Below are positions 49,090 to 58,528 of a stretch of DNA of 64,000 bases, in pieces. A model generated the notes under the pieces. That model was not told the DNA's origin. It saw only the letters and a list, made by a program, of their open reading frames with translations, and made no database searches. Source of the stretch: Streptomonospora litoralis (GTDB lineage Bacteria > Actinomycetota > Actinomycetes > Streptosporangiales > Streptosporangiaceae); NCBI RefSeq assembly GCF_004323735.1, contig NZ_CP036455.1, positions 429,101 to 493,100 on the forward strand. Reading direction: 5' to 3'. How positions within the stretch are numbered: the stretch's first letter is position 1; each line of letters begins with the position of its first letter. The position numbers and the translations under genes are program-made.

Positions 49090-49410
49090 GCTGGGCGGCC
49101 TTGTCGGTCTGCCGGGAAGCGGGTGACCTGGAGAAAAAGCGGCGGCGACGGCGGCAGCGGGGCCGGGCCTGTGGTTGTCGGTTCGGGTGCTCGCCGGTGG
49201 CCCATTCGACGAGGCGGCAGCGGTTGGCTGTGCGGCCTTGTGACCTGCCGGACGGCGGGCGGCCTCACGGAAAAGCGGCGGCGACGGCGGCAGCGGGGCC
49301 GGGCCCGCGGTCACCGGGTCGGGTGCTCGCCGGTGGCGGTTGCGGCGGGGGCGGCTCGGGGTGGCGCCCTCGCCCAACGCACCGGGTGCCCGCCGGTGGC
49401 GCGCCCGGCG
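49090..49410 (+). repeat. Left arm of the GC-rich repeat island
   Basis: Contains GGCCTTGTCGGTCTGCCGGG (49097-49116), whose exact reverse complement is at 50336-50355, and the 18-mer CGGGTGCTCGCCGGTGGC at 49184 and 49320, with a one-base variant at 49383. The spacing of about 136 bases between the first two reflects a tandem unit that also carries GGCGGCGACGGCGGCAGCGG in both copies. Confidence 0.75.
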
Positions 49411-49579
49411 GGGCAGCGGGGGCGGCGTTCGGCCGCCGCAGGCCGGTCGGTGCATCCAACGCGTGGCTTTTGCCAAATTCCGGCCGCTGTCTGGTTAAGA
49501 CCCTGCGTTGGGCGGCACCGGCGCGGCTTCTCCCGTCTATCGTGAACTTATGGTCGCTGGAAAGCGCATTCCGCCGGTC

Positions 49580-50520
49580 ATAATTTCGCGATCATCGCCG
49601 GGTGAACCGGCATACCGGACATACCGGCGCCGGTTGGCCGACGTGGTGTCGCCGTGTTGTGGCCGGGCCCGCGCAGGCTGGACGGCCGCGCGGTGTGGCG
49701 CGGTCGCGGGTGCTCGCGCGGCTCGGGGGTGCGCCGGATCGGGGGCCGGGGGCGACGACACGTCGCTCGTTGCGCCCGGGCGCGGCCGCGGGGAGTCGCA
49801 CCCCCCGATGGGGTGGGCTTTTGTGGGTCTATGCCCGTTTTGCGGGCGGCCTCGGCGAGCGCCGCGGCCACGAGACGCACGAAAAGTTGACTCCGGGGCT
49901 GTTTTCGCGCCATTCGGCGCGCTTCGTGGGCCACCGCCGCCGCAGCGCGGCCGCGGACCCACAGGGTAATCGGGCATTGGTGGACAAAGCACCCCACATT
50001 ATTTCGTATCGCGGAATCACGGTGCAAGGGCGGCATCGCGGGGCGGCACCGATGCCCATGCCACCGCACGTACGTGCATCTCGTGACCCCCATTCCGGCC
50101 GCACGACCGCCGCCGGGAGCCCCGCATCAGGCCCGCCCGACAACCGGGCGGCGCCCCGGGGCTCGACCACCCGCGGCCGGGGCCGGTGACCGCCGCCCCG
50201 ACTACCGCGGGGCCCGGCCCCGTCGGCGTCGCCGCCGCCTCGTCGGGCGGACCACCGGCGAGCACCGGAACCGATGTCCGCGGGCCCAGCCCTCCGCCAC
50301 CGTCGCCGCCGCTTTTCAGTCAAGTCCACCCGTCGCCCGGCAGACCGACAAGGCCGCCCAGCGGACCGGGGCCGCTTCGCCGGCGGCCGTCACCGGCATC
50401 ACCCGGCCCGATGACCGCAGGCCCGACCACCCGCCGTGCTCGCTGCGGCCTTCCCGTCGAGTCCGCCCGACACCCGGCAGTCCGGCAAGGCCACCCAGCA
50501 GACCGGCGTTCTTAACCAAC
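49580..50520 (+). repeat. Long dispersed repeat, copy 1
   Basis: Closely resembles, in inverted orientation, the sequence at 63330-64000. Shared blocks: CGATCATCGCCGG-TGAACCG (from ~49588), ACGTCGCTCGTTGCGCCCGG (~49760), GGGGTGGGCTTTTG, a perfect palindrome GCACGTACGTGC (50066-50077) followed by ATCTCGTG, CACCGGCGAGCACC (~50253) and the GGCAGACCGACAAGGCC block. This copy has extra sequence at ~49630-49735 and ~49850-50035. No protein frame is conserved between the copies. Confidence 0.75.
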
Positions 50521-50573
50521 GGCTTAGCTGGTCGGCCGCCCCGCCGCGCGGGTCGCGGCCGCGACCCGCGCGC

Positions 50574-53072
50574 TCAGGTGCCGGAGGGCTGGGAGGCGTC
50601 CAGGTCGGCCACCCCGGTGATGCGGTGTACCGCGAAGCGGTGGACGGCCGCGCGGGTGGCGTCGTAGGCGGTGAGGTAGCCGCCCTCCACGCGGGCGGGT
50701 TCGACGATGCGGCTGCTGGCGCGGCCCTCGGCGTCCAGGTAGCCGATCCACACGCGCCGGCCCTGCGTGGCGGCCTCCGAGAGCGCGGCCAGCGTCGCGG
50801 CGGTGGGCGAGCGAGGGGGCGCGCCTTCGGGTGCGGAGACCGGGCGGCGCGCGGTCGTGGCGGCCTCGTCGCCGGCTCGCACGGCCCGCACGGCCGCCGT
50901 GCGCAGCTCCGCGTTCGGCGCCGCGGGTTCGTCCATCTCGCGGCCCGCCGAGGCTGCGGAGGCGGGATCGGCGCGCCGCGCAGCGGCGCCGGTCAGCTGC
51001 ACGGTGCCGTCGGCGGCTTCGGCGACGGGATGGTAGCCCAACTCCTCCAGGCGGCCCATCAGCACCGGGCGGGTGGTGCGGCTGGCGATCACAGTCGGAG
51101 CCAGCCGGAAAAGCTGCAGGTCGCCCGCCCGCCGGTCACCCGCGAGCTGGTCCAGGATGGTCGGCTCATCGCAGCGCAGGTAACTGGAGGCCGTGCCGAT
51201 GCGCAGCCGCCCGTGCCGCCGGGCCGCGTCGCCGATGAGGTAGCGCAGCGGCTGGGGAAGCTCGGTGGAGGAGTGCCGCTCCAGCAGCGCGGTCAGGTCG
51301 TCGGCTCCGCGGCCGGCGTCCAGGGCCCGGCGGATCGACCCCTCGCTGAAGCGGTAGACCGTCGCGCCGCCGGTGGACTCCACGTCGGCGGCCAGCGCCA
51401 GCTCGCGGGCCAAGTGCGGCACCAGCGGTCCGGGGGCGACCGCGGTCAGGTCGCCCTGCACCAGGATGGTCTCCAGCGGCTCGGGCAGCTCGGCCGCCAG
51501 CAGCTCACCGGCCGCGGTCTTGTCGCGCTCGGCGAGCGGGGTGTCCTCGGCGTCCAGCTCTTCGGCCATGGCACGGGCCCACGGCGCCGGCGCACCGCGC
51601 CCGGTCAGCCCGAGGAGCGCCGCCTCCCGCAGCGTCGCGGTGACGAGTTCGTCGTAGCCGGGGCCCTGGCGGCGCGGGCGCAGCCACGCCAGCCGGGCGG
51701 CGACGCCGTCGTGTGCGGGCGCGACGTCCGCGGGCGCGGACGCCAGCGTGCCCAGCACGTCCAGCCGCACCTCGGGTGCCGAGCGCCGGTCCAGTCCTTC
51801 GCCCAGTGCGGGGCGGGAGCGGCCGCGCGCGTCCTTGGTGCCGCTCAGCGACGGCACCCGCGGCGAGCGCAACCAGGCCTCGGCCAACCGCAGCCAGCGG
51901 TGCTCGGCGGACGCCTCCCGCCAGAGGTCGAACTCGGGGGTGGGCAGCCACTCGCCATCGACCTCGCCGTCGGCCGTGAGCAGCCCGGCGGCGCGGGCGG
52001 ACTCGGCGAACAGCGCCGCCGCGGTCTCGTCGACGTCCAGTTCACGGGCTGCGCGGCGCAGGTCGCGGGTGCCCAGCCCGCCGCTGCGCAGCACACCTGG
52101 CGGGTCCTCGGCCCAGCGCTCCAGCAGTTCGGCGACCGAGCGGATCGCGGTGAACGCCTGGCCGGCGGCGGAGCTGACCACAGCAGTCTCGCCCGGCCGT
52201 GTGCCGGAGAGCTCCGGCGGGTCGGCCTGCACCTCCTCGAAGAGGGCGCCGCCACGCAGGTGCAGGGCGACCTCGCGCGGCAGGGCGACCGTGTCCTGGG
52301 CGGCGGGGACCAGCAGGCCCAGCGCCAGCAGCCGGTCGATGGGCGAGGCCGCCGCGCTCAACTCGGTGCCGCGCTGGGCCGCGCCGGAGACCGTGCCCTG
52401 CGGCGGGCCCCACAGCAGCCGGTCGAGCACCGGGCGGGCGTCGGCGCCGGCCAGGGCCAGCGCCTCCTCCAGCCGGTCGGGGTCGGCCAGCGCGGCGGCG
52501 ATGCGCTCGGCGGGACCCGAGCCCGCCGGCGCTGCGGATGCCGATGCGCCACCCGCGACGGCGCCGAGTCCGGCGGCGATCGGCGCCAGCGTCTCGGCCG
52601 GGCGCTCGCCCAGCAGCGCCCGCAGCGGCGGGCCGAGTCCCGCGGGGGTGCGCAGGATGTCGCCCAGGACGCCGACCGGTCGCAGCCGCGGGCCGTCCTC
52701 CCAGACCAGGGCACTCTCCAGCAGGCCGGACAGGGCCTTGTCGAACCGGTCGGCGGGTGCGCCCAGCGCGTCGGCGACCCGCGCGCGTTCGACACCCGGC
52801 GGGCCGCCGAGGCGGTCGTCGCCCAGTGCGACCAGGCTCTCGAGTACCTGCAAGCCGAACCGGTCCAGCCGGTCGAGAACCCGCAGCACCGCCGGGCGCG
52901 CGGTGGCTCGGGCCGCGAGGGCGCCTATGTCGGCGGGTACGGGAGTGACCAGGTCGGGGCGCAGCGCGAAGAGAGCGGCCAGCTGCGCGTCGGTCCGGTT
53001 CCGCAGCCATGCGGTGAAGGTGGGAGGACGGCCGCCGGTGCCGCCGCGTTCCGCATCCGCGTCGTCGGTCAT
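50574..53072 (-). CDS. Helicase-associated protein with C-terminal WYL-like domain
   Basis: 832 aa, the large companion protein found near XPB in actinobacteria and usually annotated as helicase-associated. N-terminal region FTAWLRNRTDAQLAALFALR, then many winged-helix-like repeats; no Walker motifs, so not itself a helicase. The C-terminal ~60 residues (VWIGYLDAEGRASSRIVEPA, then HRFAVHRITGV) form a WYL-like ligand-binding fold. Start at 53072, MTDDADAERGG. It may guide or regulate XPB in DNA repair (inference from neighbourhood). Confidence 0.83.
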   Translation of the reverse strand: MTDDADAERGGTGGRPPTFTAWLRNRTDAQLAALFALRPDLVTPVPADIGALAARATARPAVLRVLDRLDRFGLQVLESLVALGDDRLGGPPGVERARVADALGAPADRFDKALSGLLESALVWEDGPRLRPVGVLGDILRTPAGLGPPLRALLGERPAETLAPIAAGLGAVAGGASASAAPAGSGPAERIAAALADPDRLEEALALAGADARPVLDRLLWGPPQGTVSGAAQRGTELSAAASPIDRLLALGLLVPAAQDTVALPREVALHLRGGALFEEVQADPPELSGTRPGETAVVSSAAGQAFTAIRSVAELLERWAEDPPGVLRSGGLGTRDLRRAARELDVDETAAALFAESARAAGLLTADGEVDGEWLPTPEFDLWREASAEHRWLRLAEAWLRSPRVPSLSGTKDARGRSRPALGEGLDRRSAPEVRLDVLGTLASAPADVAPAHDGVAARLAWLRPRRQGPGYDELVTATLREAALLGLTGRGAPAPWARAMAEELDAEDTPLAERDKTAAGELLAAELPEPLETILVQGDLTAVAPGPLVPHLARELALAADVESTGGATVYRFSEGSIRRALDAGRGADDLTALLERHSSTELPQPLRYLIGDAARRHGRLRIGTASSYLRCDEPTILDQLAGDRRAGDLQLFRLAPTVIASRTTRPVLMGRLEELGYHPVAEAADGTVQLTGAAARRADPASAASAGREMDEPAAPNAELRTAAVRAVRAGDEAATTARRPVSAPEGAPPRSPTAATLAALSEAATQGRRVWIGYLDAEGRASSRIVEPARVEGGYLTAYDATRAAVHRFAVHRITGVADLDASQPSGT

Positions 53073-53118
53073 CGCCCCCAACGCTATGCGATGGCGGACC
53101 CGGCGGCGGGTGCGCCGG

Positions 53119-53481
53119 TCACTCGAAGTCGATGTGCACGGACCGGACGCCGTTCAGCGGAGGCATCCACTGGCTGTCGTCGCGACCGGTGCCCACCACT
53201 CGGCCCGTGCAGTCGGGGCCGGTGTAGAAGGCGTAGGTGGCCATGGGCTCGGCGTCGGCGAAGGTGATCGAGCGGGTGCTGTCGAAGTCGTGGCAGCCGT
53301 CGCCCACGCGGAGCTCGCGGTATCCGATGCCCGGCCCGGCGTAGACCTCCAGTCGGCCGGTCGTGCCGTCGCCGCCCGGTGCGGCGGGCTGTGCGGCGGG
53401 CTGTGCGGCGACCGGTGCCGGGCCAGTGAGCGCTGCCGCGGCCAGGGCGGCACCCGCCGTGGTGAGGATGCGTGTGAGCAT
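53119..53481 (-). CDS. Small secreted protein, unknown
   Basis: 120 aa with an N-terminal signal peptide (ILTTAGAALAAAALTGPAPV) and a mature domain with two Cys residues (GDGCHDF and GPDCTG) and aromatic-rich strands (MATYAFYTG). Pattern resembles small peptidase-inhibitor-like or beta/gamma-crystallin-like secreted proteins of actinomycetes, but I cannot assign a family. ATG 53481 with AAGGAACC upstream. Confidence 0.7.
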   Translation of the reverse strand: MLTRILTTAGAALAAAALTGPAPVAAQPAAQPAAPGGDGTTGRLEVYAGPGIGYRELRVGDGCHDFDSTRSITFADAEPMATYAFYTGPDCTGRVVGTGRDDSQWMPPLNGVRSVHIDFE

Positions 53482-53689
53482 GCTGGTTCCTTGTCGGTGT
53501 ACGGAATCTCGCGTCGGGTGAAGAGGGGGCGCCCCCATTCGTACACTCCGAACTGTTATCGCGTGATCACTTTCGGTCATGTCGTCGGGAATTCGTGTTG
53601 GACCGCGACTCGTGGCCTGTGGAGAAGGCGGACTTCTGCCGACTTCTGTCCCATAGGGCACCCGGTGATCTTGCGGCACCATGGGTGCT

Positions 53690-54577
53690 ATGACCCCGCA
53701 GGCCGAACAGCTGGTGCTGCAGTACCTATCGAGGGTGGCCGACGCCGCGTACGGGCACGTGACCGCGCGCGGCCGTACGGCCTACCTTGCCGACCTGCGG
53801 TCCCGGATCCACCGCGCCTGCGCGGCGGCGGGGGCCGAGACTTCCGACGACGTGCGCCGAATCCTGCGTGGTTTCGGGCGCCCGGCCGAGCTCGTCGCCC
53901 GCGAACTCGCCGCCGACTTCCAGGGGGCGATCCCCCCGGAGACCGCTGTCCGCCCCGCCGCCGGCGGGTCCGCGGCAGAGCCCGACGCCCTCGGATCTGA
54001 AGGTGCCGACGCGGCGGCGAACGGTGCGGCCACGGAGGACACCGCGCCGGACGCAGACGGATCCGCGGTCCGCGGATCGGCCGCGGCCGTGCCTGCGAAC
54101 CGTCCCGTCCGCCTGCCGCCGCCCTGGCGCGCGACAGGCGGACGGGACGCCGACCAGCGGACCGGCGTGCGCCCGCTCGGGCGCCCGAGCGCAGGCGCCT
54201 CCGGGCGATCCCGCGGCGCCGCGCTGCCGACCGGACTCCCGGCCGCCCTGCGCCGCCACCCGCCCGAGGCGCTGGCCGTCGCCCTGTACGCCGCCGCCGC
54301 CGGTGTCGGCGTGCTCGCCGGGGCCTGGCTGATCGGCGCGGCGGTCGTCGCGCTGAGCCGGGTGTGGACGGGGCTGGACAAGGCGGTCGGTGTCGGCGTG
54401 CCCGTCCTCGCCACGCTGGTGGGCATGGCCGTGTGGGAGAGCGGGGCCGAGTACATCTACATCGACGAGATCATCTGGGAGTCGCTCGCCGATACCGGGA
54501 TCGTGGGGCTGCGCCTCGCCGCCGCGGGCGCCTGCGTCTACCTCGCACTGCGGCTGCCGCGCCCGAACAGCGGCTAG
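53690..54577 (+). CDS. HAAS-domain membrane protein
   Basis: 295 aa (an ATG three codons earlier is possible). The N-terminal ~80 residues form a HAAS/DUF1700-like helical domain (VLQYLSRVADAAYGHV; RRILRGFGRPAELVARELAA). A Pro/Ala-rich linker follows, then three membrane segments at the C-terminus. HAAS proteins usually pair with PadR-type regulators or sigma-like signalling; no PadR gene is adjacent. Stop codon abuts the convergent stop of the next gene. Confidence 0.75.
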   Translation: MTPQAEQLVLQYLSRVADAAYGHVTARGRTAYLADLRSRIHRACAAAGAETSDDVRRILRGFGRPAELVARELAADFQGAIPPETAVRPAAGGSAAEPDALGSEGADAAANGAATEDTAPDADGSAVRGSAAAVPANRPVRLPPPWRATGGRDADQRTGVRPLGRPSAGASGRSRGAALPTGLPAALRRHPPEALAVALYAAAAGVGVLAGAWLIGAAVVALSRVWTGLDKAVGVGVPVLATLVGMAVWESGAEYIYIDEIIWESLADTGIVGLRLAAAGACVYLALRLPRPNSG

Positions 54578-55339
54578 TCAGACGATGCGGGCCTGGGCGC
54601 GCCACTGCTCCGACAGTTCGGGCCTGCCGTCGACAGCGGCTTCGTCGGCGCGGTTCCACAGATCCAGATACAGCTGCAGCGCCGTGCCGGTGAAGACCGC
54701 ATCGGGGGCGTCCGCCGCGCCGGTCGCCGTGACGACGGGATCCCCGCTGACGTGCAGCGACCACTCGTGCCCGGTGTCATGGCAGCGCACGAGGATGACG
54801 CGGGGCTCGGGCGACCTCAGTCTGGACTTCTTGCGCGGCAGGAAGCCGCGCAGCAGTTCGTCGATTCCGTCCGCTGCCAACTCCGGCGCTATCGAGGTGT
54901 CGGCGGACGGGAGTAGCCCGCCCACAGCGGCGGAGAGCGCGTCGACGCTGTGGATCGTGGTTTCGTGTGCTTGTCGGCGGGCCCAGAACAGCCGCGGCCG
55001 CGGCGCGTCCTTCAGGAACACCGGTGCATCCACGTCGTCCGGAACCGTGCGCAGCGTGTCGAGCAGGGCGTCGAGTCCGGCGGAGAACCAGGCGAGTGGG
55101 TCGGGCGCCGCCGCGCCCTCGGCCTGGGAGCGCTCGGTGTCGTGGTCGGGGTCGCCGCGGAGGTTGGCGGCGGCCCACCGATGCACCATCCCCTGGTGCG
55201 CGACGAGGTCGGCCACGGTCCAGTCCGGACACGTCGGGACACGCCTTTCGAACCCCGCGCGCTCGGCCGCGTCGCGGAGCACGGCGCCGCTCTGCGCGAT
55301 CGCCGAGACATAGTCTTCGAGTTCGAGGCTCGCCGGCAT
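54578..55339 (-). CDS. Maleylpyruvate isomerase-family mycothiol-dependent protein
   Basis: 253 aa. N-terminal DinB/MDMPI fold: VPTCPDWTVADLVAHQGMVH and later ARRQAHETTIHSVDAL provide the metal-binding His residues. The C-terminal domain (DAVFTGTALQLYLDLWNRAD) resembles a sterol-carrier-like segment common in this family. Second family member in the window besides 39248-40012; the two are not close paralogues. Reaction unknown. Confidence 0.88.
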   Translation of the reverse strand: MPASLELEDYVSAIAQSGAVLRDAAERAGFERRVPTCPDWTVADLVAHQGMVHRWAAANLRGDPDHDTERSQAEGAAAPDPLAWFSAGLDALLDTLRTVPDDVDAPVFLKDAPRPRLFWARRQAHETTIHSVDALSAAVGGLLPSADTSIAPELAADGIDELLRGFLPRKKSRLRSPEPRVILVRCHDTGHEWSLHVSGDPVVTATGAADAPDAVFTGTALQLYLDLWNRADEAAVDGRPELSEQWRAQARIV

Positions 55340-55925
55340 CCCGCCATCGTAGAGCGGCCGCCGCGCTCCTCCGGCGGCCGGAACCGGCCGCAACCGCCTC
55401 GTGCCCCTGCCGCGTATCGGGACCAAGGCAGGGCAAGCCGCGGCCTCCCTCGGGTCACTTCCTCGCCAAGTCTGCGGAATATCCGGGTTGACCTGCGTTT
55501 TCCGGCGAGTTGTGACCTAAGCAACGGGTAATCATGCTCGTGCGTCCCGATGCGGTCGGCGTATCGCGGCAGCGGGCGCCGAACGGCGTCGGGGCCCGAG
55601 GCGGCCGCCGTGCCGTCGGAAGTCGGTGGCCTCCCGGTGGCGCCGGGTCCCGTCCCATTACTCCGCAACCAGCGGCACCGGGCAGGTCACCGATCGAGGG
55701 GTCCGGAGTTCCGCGTCCGGGCCCCTCTCTCGTTGTGGAGGGCCGACTGGTTACGGTCGGCGGCCAGGCGTCCGAAAAAGTGCGTTCCGGCATTTCACGG
55801 GGTAATTCACTCGCCTGTCGGCAACGCAGAGCACTAGCCTGAAAAGGCCCCTATGGGAGGATGAGGCGTCGGCGACGACTCTCCTTCCCCGGATGAACTT
55901 CGACGGCGAGAACGTGAGGTCACAC
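55340..55925. other. Intergenic region upstream of the cold-shock gene
   Basis: About 585 bases. It holds a hairpin at 55696-55727 (separate entry) and, near 55835, a TAGCCT hexamer that could be the -10 box of the cold-shock gene. The hairpin with no gene upstream on that strand leaves room for a small untranslated RNA or leader, but no known class is recognised. Confidence 0.4.
55696..55727 (+). terminator. Terminator-like hairpin without an obvious upstream gene
   Basis: GAGGGGTCCGGA, loop GTTCCGCG approximately, then TCCGGGCCCCTC: 12 bp with one mismatch. Followed by TCTCGTTG. It may end a short transcript begun in the 350 bases upstream. Confidence 0.45.
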
Positions 55926-56309
55926 GTGCCCACCGGCAAGGTCAAGTGGTACGACAGCGAAAAGGGTTTCGGTTTTCTCACCCGCGACGACGGCGGTGAG
56001 GTCTTCGTGCACTCCTCAGCGCTGCCCGGCGGAACCGAGTCGCTGCGTTCCGGGCAGCGGGTGGAGTTCGGCGTCGTCGAAGGCCGCAAGGGTGCGCAGG
56101 CGCTGCAGGTGAAGCTGCTGGACGCGCCCCGCTCGGTGGGCAAGGCGCAGCGCAAGAAACCCGACGAGATGGTGGTCATCGTCGAGGACCTGATCAAGCT
56201 GCTCGACGGCGTGTCCGCAAGCTACCGCAGAGGCAAGCACCCCGAGAGCCGCGAGGCGGCCAAGATCGCGCAGGTGCTCCGCAAGGTCGCCGACGACCTG
56301 GAGGCGTGA
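55926..56309 (+). CDS. Cold-shock domain protein with C-terminal helical extension
   Basis: 127 aa. The N-terminal ~65 residues are a cold-shock domain with RNP1-like GKVKWYDSEKGFGFL and RNP2-like VFVHSSAL, binding single-stranded RNA/DNA. The C-terminal ~60 residues are helical and charged (VVIVEDLIKLLDGVSASYRR). GTG 55926 was chosen because GAGG lies 7 bases upstream and it places the cold-shock domain at the N-terminus. Likely RNA chaperone. Confidence 0.93.
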   Translation: MPTGKVKWYDSEKGFGFLTRDDGGEVFVHSSALPGGTESLRSGQRVEFGVVEGRKGAQALQVKLLDAPRSVGKAQRKKPDEMVVIVEDLIKLLDGVSASYRRGKHPESREAAKIAQVLRKVADDLEA

Positions 56310-56454
56310 CTCCGGCGAGCACCCCGAGGCGGGGCCCCGCCGCCGCGCTGTCGGCGTGCCGCTCGGTGTGACTCGCGGCACACCGGCTGCGTCCGCACCC
56401 TCGAAACCCGGCCCTTGGGCACGTAACGGTCGACTATCGATCGGTGTCGTGGTC

Positions 56455-57297
56455 ATGTCGGTGCCCGTTATCAGCGAAAATGGAAGCGTGAGCCCTAGCC
56501 GCCGTTCTCCCGCACCAGACAAGGCATGCATCGAAGCCCGGGATCTCGCCCGCTCCGCGGCAGTCGAGATCGGGCGCCCGGAGTGGGTTGGCGAACACCT
56601 CTCCGCCTACGTCGAGGGCGACCGTGTCGTCACCCACCTGTTCGCGTGCCTCGACCCCGCCTATTCGGGCTGGCGCTACGCCGTCACCGTGGCCCGCGCC
56701 TCGCGCGCCAAGAAGGTCACGGTCAACGAAGCCGTCCTGCTGCCGGGAGCCGAGGCGCTCCTGGCGCCGGAGTGGGTGCCGTGGAAGGAGCGCCTGCGCC
56801 CCGGCGACCTCGGTGTCGGCGATCTGCTGCCCAGCGCCGAGGACGACGACCGCCTGAAGCCCGGGTACGCCCAGGTCCCCGAGGACGAACTGGAGGACGA
56901 GGGCGCCGACCGGCAGATGGTCTGGGAACTCGGTCTCGGCCGCCCGCGCGTGCTGTCCGAGACCGGTCGCGAGTCCGCCGCCGAGCGTTGGTATAGCGGC
57001 GAAAGCGGTCCGAACAGCGCCATCGCCAACGCCGCTCCCGCCCAGTGCGCCACCTGCGGCTTCATGACCCCGCTGGCCGGTGAGTTCCGCCAGATGTTCG
57101 GGGTGTGCGCCAACGAGTTCGCTCCCGACGACGGCCGCGTGGTCTCCCTCGACCACGGCTGCGGTGCGCACTCCGAGGCCTCCCAGACGGCCGTGCCCAC
57201 CGAGGCGCCCCTGCGCCCCGTCGTCGACGAACTGGGCTACGACCACATCGTCTTCGACGACACCAGCGAGCTGGAACTGGTCTCCTCCGAGAGCTGA
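56455..57297 (+). CDS. DUF3027 protein
   Basis: 280 aa, actinobacterial DUF3027 family commonly next to a cold-shock gene, as here. Conserved parts: GEHLSAYVEGDRVVTHLFAC, WRYAVTVARASRAKKVTVNE, and a Cys pair CATCGF with a later C and H-rich segment (GVCANEFAPDD; DHGCGAHSE) that may bind zinc. ATG 56455; GTG 56488 is an alternative. Function unknown. Confidence 0.88.
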   Translation: MSVPVISENGSVSPSRRSPAPDKACIEARDLARSAAVEIGRPEWVGEHLSAYVEGDRVVTHLFACLDPAYSGWRYAVTVARASRAKKVTVNEAVLLPGAEALLAPEWVPWKERLRPGDLGVGDLLPSAEDDDRLKPGYAQVPEDELEDEGADRQMVWELGLGRPRVLSETGRESAAERWYSGESGPNSAIANAAPAQCATCGFMTPLAGEFRQMFGVCANEFAPDDGRVVSLDHGCGAHSEASQTAVPTEAPLRPVVDELGYDHIVFDDTSELELVSSES

Positions 57298-57467
57298 GCC
57301 CGCGCGCCGGCGGCGCGCGGGCTCCCTCGATCCGCGCGGTCCGCACGCGGCGGGCGAAACCCGCCGCGGTACCGACGCGTCAGAGCGGCGTGGACGGGTA
57401 CTCCGGCCATCGCGCCGCGATCGAGACCGGACCGCACCCGCGGTCCGCGGAAAGGTAAGGGGCAGGT

Positions 57468-58130
57468 ATGCGCAGTTCGCTGTTCGACGAGGTGCAAGAG
57501 TCGCAGCAGCGCGGCATGGTCTTGCAGAACTCGAAGATGCTGAAGGTCGGCCTGGACGGCGAGGTGTACGCCAGGCAGGGGTCGATGGTGGCCTACCAGG
57601 GCGACATCGACTTCGCGTACAAGGGCGCCGGCGGTCTCGGCAAGTTCTTCAAGAAGTCCGTGACGGGCGAGGGCCTGCCGCTGATGACGGTGTCGGGCCG
57701 AGGCGACGTCTTCTTCGCCCGCGACGCGTGGGACATCCACGTCGTCGACCTGGAAGGCGACTCCCTGACGGTCAACGGCGAGAACGTGCTGGCGTTCGAC
57801 TCCGGCCTGGAGTGGGACATCAAGCGCGTCGAGGGCGCCGGTCTGGGTGCCGGCGGCCTGTTCAACACCGTGTTCACCGGTACCGGCCGCATCGCGATCG
57901 CGTGCCACGGCACACCCGTGCTGCTCCAGGTGGACCAGCCCACCTACGTCGACACCCAGTCCGCCGTGGCCTGGGCGACCACTCTCAAGACCGGCGTCCG
58001 CAACACCGCCAAGGCCGGAGCCCTGATCGGCCGCGGCAGCGGCGAGGCGTTCCAGCTCACCTTCGAAGGCCAGGGCTTCGTCCTCGTCCAGGCGTCCGAG
58101 GGAGCACCCCCCGTGCAGACTCAGGGGTAG
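57468..58130 (+). CDS. AIM24-family protein
   Basis: 220 aa double-psi/jelly-roll-like beta protein of the AIM24 (TspB/DUF124) family. Landmarks: QNSKMLKVGLDGEVYARQGS, GGLGKFFKKSVTGEGLPLM, VNGENVLAFDSGLEWDIKRV and GLFNTVFTGTGRIAIACHGT. ATG start with AAGGGGCAGG upstream. Role in bacteria not established; often near stress or membrane genes. Confidence 0.92.
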   Translation: MRSSLFDEVQESQQRGMVLQNSKMLKVGLDGEVYARQGSMVAYQGDIDFAYKGAGGLGKFFKKSVTGEGLPLMTVSGRGDVFFARDAWDIHVVDLEGDSLTVNGENVLAFDSGLEWDIKRVEGAGLGAGGLFNTVFTGTGRIAIACHGTPVLLQVDQPTYVDTQSAVAWATTLKTGVRNTAKAGALIGRGSGEAFQLTFEGQGFVLVQASEGAPPVQTQG

Positions 58131-58528
58131 CCGGCCCGCCGATCGCGTTCCGATGACGCTGCCGTCCCAAAGCCCCCGGTTTCGGCGCGACCGGATTCCG
58201 AAGACTCTGAGGGCCGGAAACCGTCGCGGCGAAGCGGGCGACCGGAGGTGCCGGACCCGCGGCGTAGGGGGCGGGGGCGGGGAATCGGAGTCGGGCGTCG
58301 GACGCGCGAACGGCGCCTCGCCGTCGCGGAACCCCGTGCGGCCGCCGCCGGTCGGGTGGCTTTCGTCCCTATTCGGGTAGTGCGCGGCACGGAGCATGCC
58401 AGAGCGCTCCAGGTCCGCAAGCCCGCGCGCACCGTTCCGCGGGCCGCGGACGGCTCGGCCGTTTCCCGGCGGAGAATGGAGATCCGGTTCGCGTACGGTG
58501 GTTCCGCAGCGCTGCGGGAGGAGTCCCC
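58131..58528. other. Intergenic region before the HSP90-like gene
   Basis: About 400 bases, very GC-rich in the middle. Probably promoter DNA for the large gene downstream; nothing else recognised. Confidence 0.35.

Larger units (their letters stand above)
48645..50573. other. 1.9-kb island without convincing genes, largely repeats
   Basis: No frame here has a domain, a good start site or normal amino-acid use. The region from about 49090 is made of GC-rich repeat units (see the two repeat entries). It separates the XPB side from the helicase-associated gene. A lower-GC patch with TATCGTGAACTTATGG lies at about 49538-49553. Confidence 0.5.

Noticed and set aside
49508..50329. Several frames of 100-200 codons in the repeat island
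   Set aside because: They shift frame between the two repeat copies and have Arg/Pro/Gly composition; the DNA is conserved rather than any protein.
48645..50573. Possible CRISPR array suggested by repeated units
   Set aside because: Units are long, imperfect and irregularly spaced, with no unique spacers of equal length and no cas genes.
55340..55700. Possible cyclic-di-AMP or other known riboswitch before the cold-shock gene
   Set aside because: The conserved core sequences of known classes are not present; only a hairpin is visible.
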